A stretch of DNA of 64,000 nt from NCBI GenBank assembly GCA_052161625.1, contig CP197412.1; one strand, given 5' to 3'. Both the position numbers and the translations under genes were made by a program. Position 1 is the stretch's first letter, and each line of letters opens with the position of its first letter. Origin of the DNA: JBKCUI01 sp052161625 (GTDB lineage Bacteria; Planctomycetota; Planctomycetia; Pirellulales; Pirellulaceae). The notes below the pieces were generated by a model. That model searched no databases, was not told where the DNA came from, and was given only the letters and a program-made list of their open reading frames with translations. Shown in pieces: positions 24,986 to 34,800 of this stretch.

Positions 24986-26671
24986 CTAGCGAACGGCGGC
25001 GCGAGGCGTCGCTCTGGGGCGGGCTGGTGCTGCCGGCTGCGGTGGAGCAACAACTCGAATCGATTCTCGATCCGCGTAGACCTGCCCGTGCATGTCGGTG
25101 GTTCGGACTTCGAACAGATGGGTACCGACAGGGAGCAAGGCCGGGAGGAGTCCACGCCATAGGTGATCGGTAATCGATGGTTGTGGAAGGGGCGTACCGT
25201 TGGGGGGGGCCGCACCTGCTTCGAGAGCTTTGATATCGGCGAGGAATGGATCGACTCCGTCCACTCGCTCCAGCTCCTTCCACTCCCCATCGGGTAGCAA
25301 TCGCATCTCCACTTTGGACTTTTTCGTTCCATTGAAGACGTTGACCACCATAGCGGTTGATAGGGACTGCCAAGAATGGATTTCTTGCGGAAGGTAGATG
25401 CTCATCTGATGGCTCGCGGGGCGACGCGCGGCTCGATATTCGAGTTTGTATTTGGATCCATCGAAGCTGAGGATGGAATAGCCGTTTGCCCCTCCATCGC
25501 TCATCGTCGCGTGGGGAATTCCAAGCTCATCCGTTGCGCCACGCCACCAACTGCCGCAGACGGTAACGTTCACGATGTGATGGTGCGGTTCCTTTCCTTG
25601 CCATCCGTCTTCCTTGTCAATGAAATGGTGCTTGACGAAGTGAGTGTGGGCGGAGAGGGAAAGTGCGAAAGGACGTTCTTCGATCAGCCTGTAAAGTTCT
25701 TGTCGATCTTCCACATTGACCAACGGGATGTGCATCATGAGGACAACGAGTTGATCTTTCGGGATCAGAGCCAAGTCGTTTTTGATGAACTCCATTTGCT
25801 CTTTTCCAAGTCCCCCTTGGTAGTGCCCGCGCTGACTTTCGGATGCGCCAATCCATTCCACATCGTCGAGGGCTAGGAAGTGAACAGGTCCGTAGTCGAA
25901 TGAATAGTAGCTGGGGCCGAAGTGGCTCTCGTATGTCTCATCGGAGAGTTTATCGTTCGGGGCATCTTGATTGATGTCGTGATTCCCGATGACGTTGTAC
26001 CAGGGGATTCCAATCATCGCGATCGCTTGATTGTGCGGTTTGAAAACGCTCAAGTCATCGAAGACGATATCGCCGAGGGTAACACCAAACGAAGCGTCGT
26101 GCGCATGTTCCTCGACGATCTGTTCGATGATGTCGTGAGCCATGTACTCCACTTCTTGAACGTTGCGAGGTTGGGTGTCCCCGAACATGAGGGCTTTGAA
26201 TTGATCGGGTTCTTCCTGCTGGGTCAGGGGGAAATCGACAGACTCTGGCAGCGGTCCCGTCGGTGCGACCCCCGGAAAGCGGGAGTCCGGCGAACCATTG
26301 GGTTTATGGATGTAATAGAACTCGGGAAGCTTTAACGAATTGACAGGGGTCATCCATCCACGCGGCTTGACAACGAATACGATCGAATCTTCGCTGATTC
26401 CGATCTCGTAACGGCCATCTTGGTTGGTGAGGACAATTTCTCGTCCATTCGATACGCGCACCCCTTCCATTCCTTTTTCGTCGGGATCTCGCTTTCGGTT
26501 CCCGTTGGTATCTTGGAAAACGAAGCCACGGCACAAGGTCTGAGGGGCGCTGGCATCGGAGTTTTGGGTCGATACCTTATGCAAGGCTGGGGGGTGCGCC
26601 CAAGCCACCGAGGCGGAAATCGCTGGGAAACATAACGAAAGTAGGAGCGCTCGGAAGATTCGTTGCTGCAT
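24986..26671 (-). CDS. Secreted calcineurin-like metallophosphatase
   Basis: 561 residues from the ATG at 26671, where a signal peptide begins (MQQRIFRALLLSL, cleavage after WAH). A beta-sandwich N-domain (GFVFQDTNGNRKRDPDEKG...GRYEIGI) is followed by the metallophosphatase core: GDTQ, GDIVFDD, GNHD, MMHIPL and SAHTHF, the usual metal-ligand blocks (the first has Gln where His is common). A C-terminal sandwich domain follows, as in the MetallophosN/MetallophosC architecture. It should act outside the cytoplasm on phosphoesters. The upstream extension of the frame to 27115 reads through G-rich repeats and is not coding. Confidence 0.88.
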   Translation of the reverse strand: MQQRIFRALLLSLCFPAISASVAWAHPPALHKVSTQNSDASAPQTLCRGFVFQDTNGNRKRDPDEKGMEGVRVSNGREIVLTNQDGRYEIGISEDSIVFVVKPRGWMTPVNSLKLPEFYYIHKPNGSPDSRFPGVAPTGPLPESVDFPLTQQEEPDQFKALMFGDTQPRNVQEVEYMAHDIIEQIVEEHAHDASFGVTLGDIVFDDLSVFKPHNQAIAMIGIPWYNVIGNHDINQDAPNDKLSDETYESHFGPSYYSFDYGPVHFLALDDVEWIGASESQRGHYQGGLGKEQMEFIKNDLALIPKDQLVVLMMHIPLVNVEDRQELYRLIEERPFALSLSAHTHFVKHHFIDKEDGWQGKEPHHHIVNVTVCGSWWRGATDELGIPHATMSDGGANGYSILSFDGSKYKLEYRAARRPASHQMSIYLPQEIHSWQSLSTAMVVNVFNGTKKSKVEMRLLPDGEWKELERVDGVDPFLADIKALEAGAAPPNGTPLPQPSITDHLWRGLLPALLPVGTHLFEVRTTDMHGQVYADRESIRVVAPPQPAAPARPRATPRAAVR

Positions 26672-27065
26672 AGTCGTGATCGGAAAGTAAGTGGGATGGG
26701 GAAGGTGAACCACGGCCCGTGATTTGAACTGACTGCAATTGTTCAGTTCGAGGTTGGCTTGACGTGAGTGCGGGATGAAAAATGCGCGAAGGTTCGGGCT
26801 TGAGCGGCCGACTGACTGGACGGTTGTGGGGCGCGGAGCGTGGCGTGGCGGGGCGTGGAGCGTGGCGTGGCGGGGCGCGGCGGGCCGAGGTAGGGCGAGA
26901 CAACTTCTAGGATAGCTCCCCAGGGCGGAAAACCAGCGCTTCTGGCTTCTGAATCCCCAGCTAATTTCCGAATTGCCTGTCTGGACATTGGTTGTTTGAA
27001 CATGTATTCTGGTCGCGTCGGGATGTCCTCGTTTTCGAATTCTTATTGGTGAAGGGTATGCGAGC
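26672..27065. other. Divergent intergenic region with G-rich tandem repeat
   Basis: No gene. It lies between the divergently read metallophosphatase and antiporter genes and should hold both promoters. Bases 26828-26890 contain 2.5 copies of a 22-bp G-rich unit beginning GGGGCGYGGAGCG. At 27040-27053 is TTCTTATTGGTGAA, also part of the 44-bp RHS boundary sequence. Confidence 0.55.
26828..26890 (+). repeat. 22-bp G-rich tandem repeat, about 2.5 copies
   Basis: Units at 26828-26849 and 26850-26871 differ at one base; a partial third follows. The strand bias of G (GGGG runs on plus) could favour G-quadruplex or stable RNA structure in the divergent promoter region. Confidence 0.8.
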
Positions 27066-28328
27066 TTGAACAACGTGCATTTGGCGGTGCAGTTTTTTGC
27101 GCAGATTGCAGTCATCCTTCTGTTTTGTCGACTGGTTGGCGTCGGGGCAAAGTGGATTGGGCAACCGCAGGTCGTCGCGGAGATGATTGCCGGTGTTTTG
27201 CTTGGACCATCCCTGTTCGGTCTGTTTTGGCCTGAATGGCAGACCTGGTTGTTTCCATGGGATGTGACGCAACAAACCCGCGATACCCAGAGTTATTTGT
27301 TTCCTGCATCGCAGCTTGGGCTCGCCCTCTACATGTTCATTGTGGGGCTTGAGTTTCGCGTCGATATTCTCCGAAGTCACTTCAAGAGTTCGGTCGCTGT
27401 TTCCCTGGCAGGGATGATCGCTCCATTCGTCCTCGGCGCGGGGCTCGCTTACTACTTTATCTACAACAGTTCGCTATTCCCCGAAAAGACGACACCCTTC
27501 GAGGCGATGTTGTTCTTGGGTGCGTCGATGTGCATTACCGCCTTCCCGATGCTTGCTCGGATTATTCACTTCAAGAAGCTGGCGGGAACGACGATGGGTA
27601 CCGTCGCGATTGGTGCGGGTGCGATCGACGATGCGATGGCTTGGTGTCTGCTCGCATTGGTTCTCGCTAGTTTTGACCAGGACCCCTCCAAAGTTGTTAT
27701 TAGTTTTGGCGGGGGGATCGGCTATGTGGTGTTTGTGTTTGCATTGGTTCGCCCGGTCTTGAAGAAGACCGAGGCTTGGTTCGTGCGAGACGGGGTGTTG
27801 ACCGAAGGGGGGCTCGTCATTGGTCTAGCTTTGATGTCGCTCGGAGCATGGTGCACCGATTTGATCGGGCTGCATGCCGTTTTTGGAGCCTTTCTGATGG
27901 GGGCTGCGATGCCTCGCAGGTTCATGTCGGAGCAACTCATCGACCGCATTCAGCCCTTAGCGGTCGCTTTGCTTCTCCCATTGTTTTTCACTTACTCCGG
28001 ATTGAATACCAAAATCGGGTTGTTGAACAATCCATCTCTCTGGGGGTATTGTCTATTGGTCTTGTTTGCCGCGATCGCAGGGAAGGGAGTCGCTTGCTGG
28101 TTGGCTGCCTTGGCGACCGGTTTGCCGAATCGAGAAGCGATGGGGATCGGCACGCTCATGAATTCGCGCGGATTGATGGAGTTGATCATCATCAACATTG
28201 GATTGCAGCGAGGAGTCATCTCCGAAGAGCTCTTTGCCATCCTTGTGATCATGGCGATCATCACAACACTGATGGCGTCCCCCTTGTTCGAGTGGCTGGT
28301 CGGCAAAAGAGCCACCGCTCGGGAGTAA
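27066..28328 (+). CDS. CPA2-type cation:proton antiporter
   Basis: 420 residues with about 12 membrane segments, a Na+/H+ exchanger domain throughout. Recognisable blocks: VVAEMIAGVLLGPSLFG near the N-terminus, SQLGLALYMFIVGLEF, AIGAGAIDDAMAWCLLAL (the paired Asp of CPA2 proteins), and NSRGLMELIIINIGL. No TrkA/RCK domain at the C-terminus. The start is TTG with GAAGGG upstream; a nearby ATG is out of frame. It ends 7 bases from the convergent valS. Confidence 0.88.
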   Translation: MNNVHLAVQFFAQIAVILLFCRLVGVGAKWIGQPQVVAEMIAGVLLGPSLFGLFWPEWQTWLFPWDVTQQTRDTQSYLFPASQLGLALYMFIVGLEFRVDILRSHFKSSVAVSLAGMIAPFVLGAGLAYYFIYNSSLFPEKTTPFEAMLFLGASMCITAFPMLARIIHFKKLAGTTMGTVAIGAGAIDDAMAWCLLALVLASFDQDPSKVVISFGGGIGYVVFVFALVRPVLKKTEAWFVRDGVLTEGGLVIGLALMSLGAWCTDLIGLHAVFGAFLMGAAMPRRFMSEQLIDRIQPLAVALLLPLFFTYSGLNTKIGLLNNPSLWGYCLLVLFAAIAGKGVACWLAALATGLPNREAMGIGTLMNSRGLMELIIINIGLQRGVISEELFAILVIMAIITTLMASPLFEWLVGKRATARE

Positions 28329-28335
28329 CCATTTG

Positions 28336-31300
28336 CTATTCGCGAAGGCCTCGAAGCTTACCGATGGCTTCTTCCGCTGCGACACGCTGCTGCAAAAGGT
28401 CTTGCAGGGCCTGCCTTTCTTTCTCAATGATGTCGGCAGGAGCGCGGCTCACAAAGGATTCGTTGGATAAACGGCTCTCTTTGCCTTGTATTTGTTTCAC
28501 CAAATTGACAAGGAGTTTTTCGTTTCGAGCGATCTCCGCTCCCACATCGATGAATTGAGAAAGATCGACGTACACCTCCATCTCCGGGATAGAGACGTGA
28601 GCATGTACCGAAGGCACCTCAGGAGACTCGCTCCATTGGATCGCATGAGCATTCGCCATCGACTCCAGAAATCGAGCCATCGGTGCAAGCAGCTGTTCTG
28701 TATCTCGGCTGCAGCGAACGGAAAATCCGACACGATCTTTGGGGGCAATATTCTGGCGGGAACGGATTTCCCTCACCGCACCGATCAAATGAACGAAGTG
28801 CGAGAATTGCATTTCGACCTCAGGCCTGATGAACGCTTCGTCAACCCCTGGCCAAGCTGCTTGGACGATCCAAGACGTCGCTGGTTCGCCGGTGATAACG
28901 TCCCGTTTGGGGGTGATCTTAGCAAGCTGTTGCCAGATCGCTTCGGTAACGAACGGGGTGATTGGATGTAGCAGCCTGAGCATCCGATCCAGTACGTGTG
29001 CCAAGACGCGTTGCACCTGTGCTCGTGTCGCGGGGTCCTGCAAACGAGGTTTCGCCATCTCGACGTACAAAGAGCAAAAATGGTCCCAAGCGAAATCATA
29101 AACACATCGGGCCGCATCGGCGTAGCGATAATGCTTGATATCCAATTCGACTTGTTGGGTGACCGTTGCCAACCGGGATAGGATCCATTGATCCTCAAGC
29201 GGGAGATCCGACACGGATATCGGAGCGAATTCGTACCCGCTGAGATTCATCATGACGAATCGAGACGCGTTCCAGAGTTTGTTTACAAAGTTCCGAGCGA
29301 CCTCGAAACGTTCGCTCACCACGGGTGCTTTGGGGTGTGCTTTATCCGCATCGCTTTCGGCCCATTGCGTTGAGAATGGCTTCTTGCACTTGTCGCACGC
29401 GACGGTCGGGCTTTGGCGATTCTCTTTCGTTTGGTTTACTTTCGCTTCGCAGTGCGGACATTCGTATTGGACCGGCATTCGGACGTCTTGCGTTTCGGTG
29501 CACAGCCAAGCTAGCCCGAATCGGAGCGCGTCGGGACCGAACTTGTCGATGACATCGATCGGATCGACCCCATTCCCCTTGCTCTTGGACATCGTCTCTC
29601 CGTAGCCGTCGAGAATCTTCGGGTGAATGAAGACTTCACGGAATGGGATCTCGCCGACGTTGTTCAATCCCATCAATACCATGCGTGCCACCCACAAGGT
29701 GATAATATCGCGCGAGGTGATCAGTGCGGATGTGGGATAGAAATACTGCAGGTCCGGGGTTTGCTCGGGCCATCCGAGGGTGGAATGGGGCCAAAGTGCG
29801 GAGGAGAACCAGGTATCCAGCACATCGTTTTGTCGAACCAATCCGAGGGACTCGAGTTTGACTTCGATACCGCGATCCTCGTTCTTCACGCAAACGTGGA
29901 GCGTTGCCGGTTCCTCGATGTGAGCAACGATCAAACCTGCCGCTCGCTCGGACATTGCCTCGATTTGGAACTTCAGCGATGCTGCTTGCTCTGCGGTGTC
30001 AAAGGTTCGACTCCAAATTGGGATTTGGTGCCCCCACCACAATTGCCTACCGACCGGCCAATCCCGTTTCTCGCCTAGCCAGTCCAAATAACCGTTCGCA
30101 TATCGAGGGGGATAGATTTTTACTCTTCCGTCGGAAACAGCGTCCATTGCGGATTGGGCCAATCGGTCCATCTTCACAAACCATTGGTCTGCCAAGTAGG
30201 GTTCTATCGGCGTTTTGCTCCGGTCGCTGTGTTTGAGCTCAATCTCGCGGTCCTCCACTTTGAGGAGCAATCCAAGTGCATCGAGTTGTTCAACGACCTT
30301 CTCGCGAGCCTTCGTCATACGCATCCCAGCGAACGCGCCACCGTTTTCGTTGACGGTCCCGTCCGAATTCATGATGTTGATCATCGGCAGGTCGCAACGG
30401 AGTGCCACGTCGTAGTCATTGGGATCGTGTGCGGGGGTGATTTTTACGCAGCCGCTTCCCAGATCGGGTTTGGCCCAACTATCTGCTACAATGGGAATTG
30501 GGCGATCGACCAAGGGGAGCATGACCTGCCGCCCCGCCTGGGCCATGCGTGCAAGCATCTCCAAAGTAGGAAGATGGCTCGTTTTTCGCCTTTCAAGCTC
30601 TTCCAATTGGCCTTCGATCGCGGGCCGGTCTTTGGCGGATGCTTCGGCCAATTTCTCGCGCAACGTCGCTTCGACTCGCTCCAAAGCTTCGCGCGGGTTT
30701 GGGTGAACAGCGACCGCGGTATCTCCGAGCATGGTCTCGGGACGGGTGGTAGCGATCGCAACATGGGTTGGTTCACCCGGTTGAGGATCGATGACAGGGT
30801 ATTGAAGATGCCAGAAATGACCTTGCACGGTCTCGGCCGTGACTTCATCGTCGCTGACGGCGGTCTGCAAATAGGTGTCCCAATTGACCAACCGTTTGCC
30901 TCGATAAATCAGTCCCTTGGAAAACAGGTCATAGAACGTCGTCCGAACGGCCCTGGCGCATTGATCATCGAGCGTGAATCGGGTTCGTCGCCAGTCGCAG
31001 GAGCAGCCCATTCGTTTGAGTTGTCCCAAGATGCGGGCTTCGTATTGATCCTTCCACTGCCAGATCCGCTCGACCAATTTCTCCCGGCCCAAGTCATGAC
31101 GGGTTTTGTTTTCGATTTCTTTCAATCGACGTTCGACCACGGCTTGCGTCGCGATCCCAGCGTGGTCGGTCCCAGGCATCCAGAGGGCCTCAAATCCCAT
31201 CATGCGATGCATGCGAATTTGGATGTCCTGCAACGTGTTGTTGAGGGCATGACCCAAATGCAACGCGCCGGTGACGTTCGGAGGTGGGATCACGATCGTA

Positions 31301-31428
31301 AACGGCTTCTTGTTCGGATTGACCTCTGCGTGGAAGCAACCGTGAGTCTGCCATGACTGATAAATCTCAGCGCAAGCGGTCGTGAAATCGAAACGGTTGG
31401 GGATTTCGTGCGTTTCAGCGTTCATCAT
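28336..31428 (-). CDS. valS: Valyl-tRNA synthetase with zinc-ribbon insertion
   Basis: 1030 residues from the first of two adjacent ATGs. HIGH motif: PPPNVTGALHLGHAL; KMSKS motif: ETMSKSKGNGVDP at about residue 612. The editing domain (TTRPETMLGDTAVAVHP) and a C-terminal coiled coil are present. Between the end of the catalytic core (CTETQDVRMPVQ) and the anticodon-binding domain (NFVNKLWNASRF) sits an extra stretch with two CxxC pairs (CPHC and CDKC, about residues 655-680). It looks like a zinc ribbon, not a standard part of bacterial ValRS as I know it. The frame extends upstream to 31773 but without homology. Confidence 0.95.
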   Translation of the reverse strand: MMNAETHEIPNRFDFTTACAEIYQSWQTHGCFHAEVNPNKKPFTIVIPPPNVTGALHLGHALNNTLQDIQIRMHRMMGFEALWMPGTDHAGIATQAVVERRLKEIENKTRHDLGREKLVERIWQWKDQYEARILGQLKRMGCSCDWRRTRFTLDDQCARAVRTTFYDLFSKGLIYRGKRLVNWDTYLQTAVSDDEVTAETVQGHFWHLQYPVIDPQPGEPTHVAIATTRPETMLGDTAVAVHPNPREALERVEATLREKLAEASAKDRPAIEGQLEELERRKTSHLPTLEMLARMAQAGRQVMLPLVDRPIPIVADSWAKPDLGSGCVKITPAHDPNDYDVALRCDLPMINIMNSDGTVNENGGAFAGMRMTKAREKVVEQLDALGLLLKVEDREIELKHSDRSKTPIEPYLADQWFVKMDRLAQSAMDAVSDGRVKIYPPRYANGYLDWLGEKRDWPVGRQLWWGHQIPIWSRTFDTAEQAASLKFQIEAMSERAAGLIVAHIEEPATLHVCVKNEDRGIEVKLESLGLVRQNDVLDTWFSSALWPHSTLGWPEQTPDLQYFYPTSALITSRDIITLWVARMVLMGLNNVGEIPFREVFIHPKILDGYGETMSKSKGNGVDPIDVIDKFGPDALRFGLAWLCTETQDVRMPVQYECPHCEAKVNQTKENRQSPTVACDKCKKPFSTQWAESDADKAHPKAPVVSERFEVARNFVNKLWNASRFVMMNLSGYEFAPISVSDLPLEDQWILSRLATVTQQVELDIKHYRYADAARCVYDFAWDHFCSLYVEMAKPRLQDPATRAQVQRVLAHVLDRMLRLLHPITPFVTEAIWQQLAKITPKRDVITGEPATSWIVQAAWPGVDEAFIRPEVEMQFSHFVHLIGAVREIRSRQNIAPKDRVGFSVRCSRDTEQLLAPMARFLESMANAHAIQWSESPEVPSVHAHVSIPEMEVYVDLSQFIDVGAEIARNEKLLVNLVKQIQGKESRLSNESFVSRAPADIIEKERQALQDLLQQRVAAEEAIGKLRGLRE

Positions 31429-31840
31429 GGGTGGAGATTGGGGGATAAATGGACGGCACTCCAAGCAGAACGGGGTCGAACCGTCTTCGGGTTGGTATTT
31501 GAACAAAAAAACAGATTCTGAACACTCATAACCGCAGGTCGAATGGGAGCTAGCTTCCTCCGGAAGTCTAGGGAGGCTTGGGCGACTGGATAAAGGAGAG
31601 GAGGAGAGCTGGCATTGGAAAGTTCTCGCCAAAGCTCGGTTTTCTGGAACGCCCCTTTCTTCCCAGGAGTCTAACAATCGTCGCCACTGGTTTCCCTTCC
31701 ATTTCGAAGGGCGGTGGCTAAGAAGCGATACGCTCCTGCGTATTTCTGGTAACTTGGATTCCTGCGGCTCCATGGAGCGGGTCGCTTCGGGGGCATGGTT
31801 GCTTCGGGGTCCCCCTTCTCATCGGTTGGAGTTCGAAAAG
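31429..31840. other. Divergent intergenic region, valS / alpha-2-macroglobulin
   Basis: No gene supported. It should carry the promoters of both flanking genes; no clear motif was found beyond a short palindrome (CTTCCTCCGGAAG) near 31553-31567. Confidence 0.4.
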
Positions 31841-34800
31841 ATGAAAGTGTGGAAGTCATTGAGAACGCTATCTGTTGCGTCGTTTTGTGCTCTCGCGTGC
31901 GCCGCAACGGTCTTCTGCCTCAGCACCGTCTGGATCACATCCGTCTTGGCCTATCAATCACCCCAATCACCGAAACCTCCGGAATCAGAAGGTTGGATCA
32001 AAGTGGAAGACGCCATGAAAAAAGGGCTCCCTAAAACCGCTATCGAGCAACTCGGCCCCATCATCGACGCAGCGCTGGAAAACAAACGTTACGCCGAAGC
32101 CGTGAAAGGGATTGCGAAGAGGATCGTTTTGGAGACGCAGGTCGAAGGTCGGCTTCCCGAGGAAGGGATTCGACGCATGGATGCCCAAATCGAAAACGGA
32201 CCTGCTGAGATCCGTCCCATCCTTCAAACGCTTCAAGCCCACTACTACTGGACTTACTTCCAACAGAACCGATGGCGGTTCGCGCAGCGGTCCTCCTCGT
32301 CCTCTGCTCCGGGGCCCGATTTCACGACATGGGATCTGAAGCGGCTCTTCGAAGAAATTGAGAAACATTATTCGGCTGCACTGGCCGCACAAGAACAGCT
32401 CCAAGCCATACCCATTGCAACGTACAACGATCTCTTGCCCCCAGGGACCTTGCCGGACCGCTATCGCCCGACGTTGTTCGATTTCGTGGCATTCGAAGCG
32501 TTGGAATTCTACAACGCAGGGGAGCAAGCTGGAGCCAAGGCGCAAGATGCCTTGGAACTCGAAGCCGATTCAGCTCTCTTCGGTTCCGCCGACGATTTCC
32601 TTGCTTGGAAGCCGGTCACAACCGACGAGAAATCGACCAAACTGCAAGCCATTCGCCTTTACCAAAAGCTCCTTCGATTCCATGCCAACGATGACGACCG
32701 AAGCGCGTATCTCGATGCGGATTTGGCACGATTGCAATTCGGATACTCCCACGCCGTGGGAGATGAAAAATGGGATCGCTACCTTGCTGCGTTAAAACGA
32801 TTCGCCAATGCGCACGCGCTGCACGAACTTTCCGCCGAAGCTCGTCATCGCTGGGCTCGCCTCTTGATGGAGAAAAGCCAATTCGTTGAAGCCCGATCGG
32901 TGGCGCAAGAAGGGGTGTCGGCCCACCCGGAGAGCGCCGGTGGAAAACACTGCGCGAACCTCATTGCTCAGATCGAAGCAAAGAGCATTCAAATCACGAC
33001 CGAACGAGTCTGGAGCGATCCACCCTCGGCAATTCGTGTGCAATACAAAAATATGACCCGAGTGCATTTCCGACTCTATGCGGCCGATTGGAAAGGGCGT
33101 GTCCGGGAGACCAAGCGATCCCCAGTTTTTCTCCAGCCCCCCGAGGTCGAAAGCCTCCTTCGTGGGAGCCCCGTTCGAAGTTGGAACGTCGACCTCCCTG
33201 CCACCGAAGATTTCAAGCCAGCAAGCTTGGACGTCGATGCGCCAACGGACTTGCCATCCGATTTCTACTACCTGGTTGCGAGTCCGCACGAAAGTTTTGG
33301 TGAGACCAACAATGTTGTGTCCGTTGCTTCGCTTTGGGTAACCAATCTCGGCATGGTCCTGAATCAAGCATGGAATTCAGACAAACTCGAAGGCTTTGTG
33401 GTCGACAATCGAACCGGACTCCCCGTCGCTGGAGCAACCGTTACGGCGATGGTACAAGACAACCGAAATCGAGGGAACTTGACCGAACAAACCATCGTTA
33501 CCAATGACGATGGTAGGTTTGCATTCTCCTTGCGAGAGAAATCCTTTTTCTTGATCGCACAAAAAGGGAATCAACAACTTGCTGTTCGCGACAATCTCTA
33601 CGTCGGGACTACCCAGCCTGAGCCGGAACCCCGAATTCAGTGCGTGCTATTCACCGACCGATCGTTGTTCCGACCTGGCCAGACGGTTCAATTCAAAGGG
33701 GTCTGCATGCTCGCGGACCCCCGCACGAATCGTTACAACGTAGTTCCCAACCACACCGCCACGGTGAGCTTCCGGGATATGAACGGAAACGAAATTGGAA
33801 AGCAATCGGTTCGATCGAACGACTTTGGTAGCTTTAGCGGACTGTTCCAAATCCCTCGCGACCGCGGCACAGGGATGATGTCCCTCCAAGTCGAAGGATT
33901 GGTTGGAACGACGATCCAGGTCGAAGAGTACAAGCGTCCGAAATTCCTCGTCGAATTGGCTACCCCCGATACATCCCCGAAATTGAACGAGCCGGTGGTA
34001 GTCCCCGGTAATGCGAAGAGCTACACAGGGGTATCGATTCAAAATGCCAAGGTATCGTATCGCGTCACTCGAGCTGTTCGCTGGCCTATCTGGTTCTCCT
34101 CTTACTACCCTTGGAGAATCCCACCCCAATCGGGAGAACAGCAAGAGATCGCGCACGGGACGACCACAACCGATGCAGACGGCAAGTTTCAAATTACATT
34201 TGTTGCGAAGCCCGATCGGAGTGTCGCCGAACAGACCAATCCAATTTTCCGCTACGAAGTTGTTGCGGACATTACGGATTCCACCGGTGAAACACGAACC
34301 GATACCCTATCGGTTTCGGTGGGCTATGTGGCGATGGAAGTGGGTATCGCTGTCGACGAGTGGCTCACCACTCAGAAGCCTGTTTCGTTTGTGATCAAGA
34401 CAACCTCGTTGGATGGAAAAGCAGTGCCGGCAGCAGGCAAACTGAAAGTCTTCCGCTTGATCGATCCGCAGAGCGTAATGCGACCGGATGTCCTAGGAGG
34501 CGGTGCACCTGTTCCGAGAAGGCGTGCTATCCAGAGACGGGGCGTGCCTATTGCCGATCAGCAAATGGATGCACCCAAAGACATGTCCAATATCGCGAAT
34601 TGGGAACAAGGGGAATTGGTATCCGAAAAGGGCTTCGAGTGGAGCGATGATTCGCACGCACCGATCGAGCTTCCCCTCGGCATTGGATCCTATCGCGCCA
34701 TCGTCGAAACGAAGGATCGGTTTGGAAAGCCCGTCGAAGCTCTGGCGCATTTGCAAGTGATCGACCCGGCAGCTAAATCTCTTGGTCTGAAGATCCCCCA

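Noticed and set aside
26672..27115. N-terminal extension of the metallophosphatase frame by 148 residues
   Set aside because: It translates G-rich tandem repeats and lacks a start signal; the signal peptide begins at 26671.
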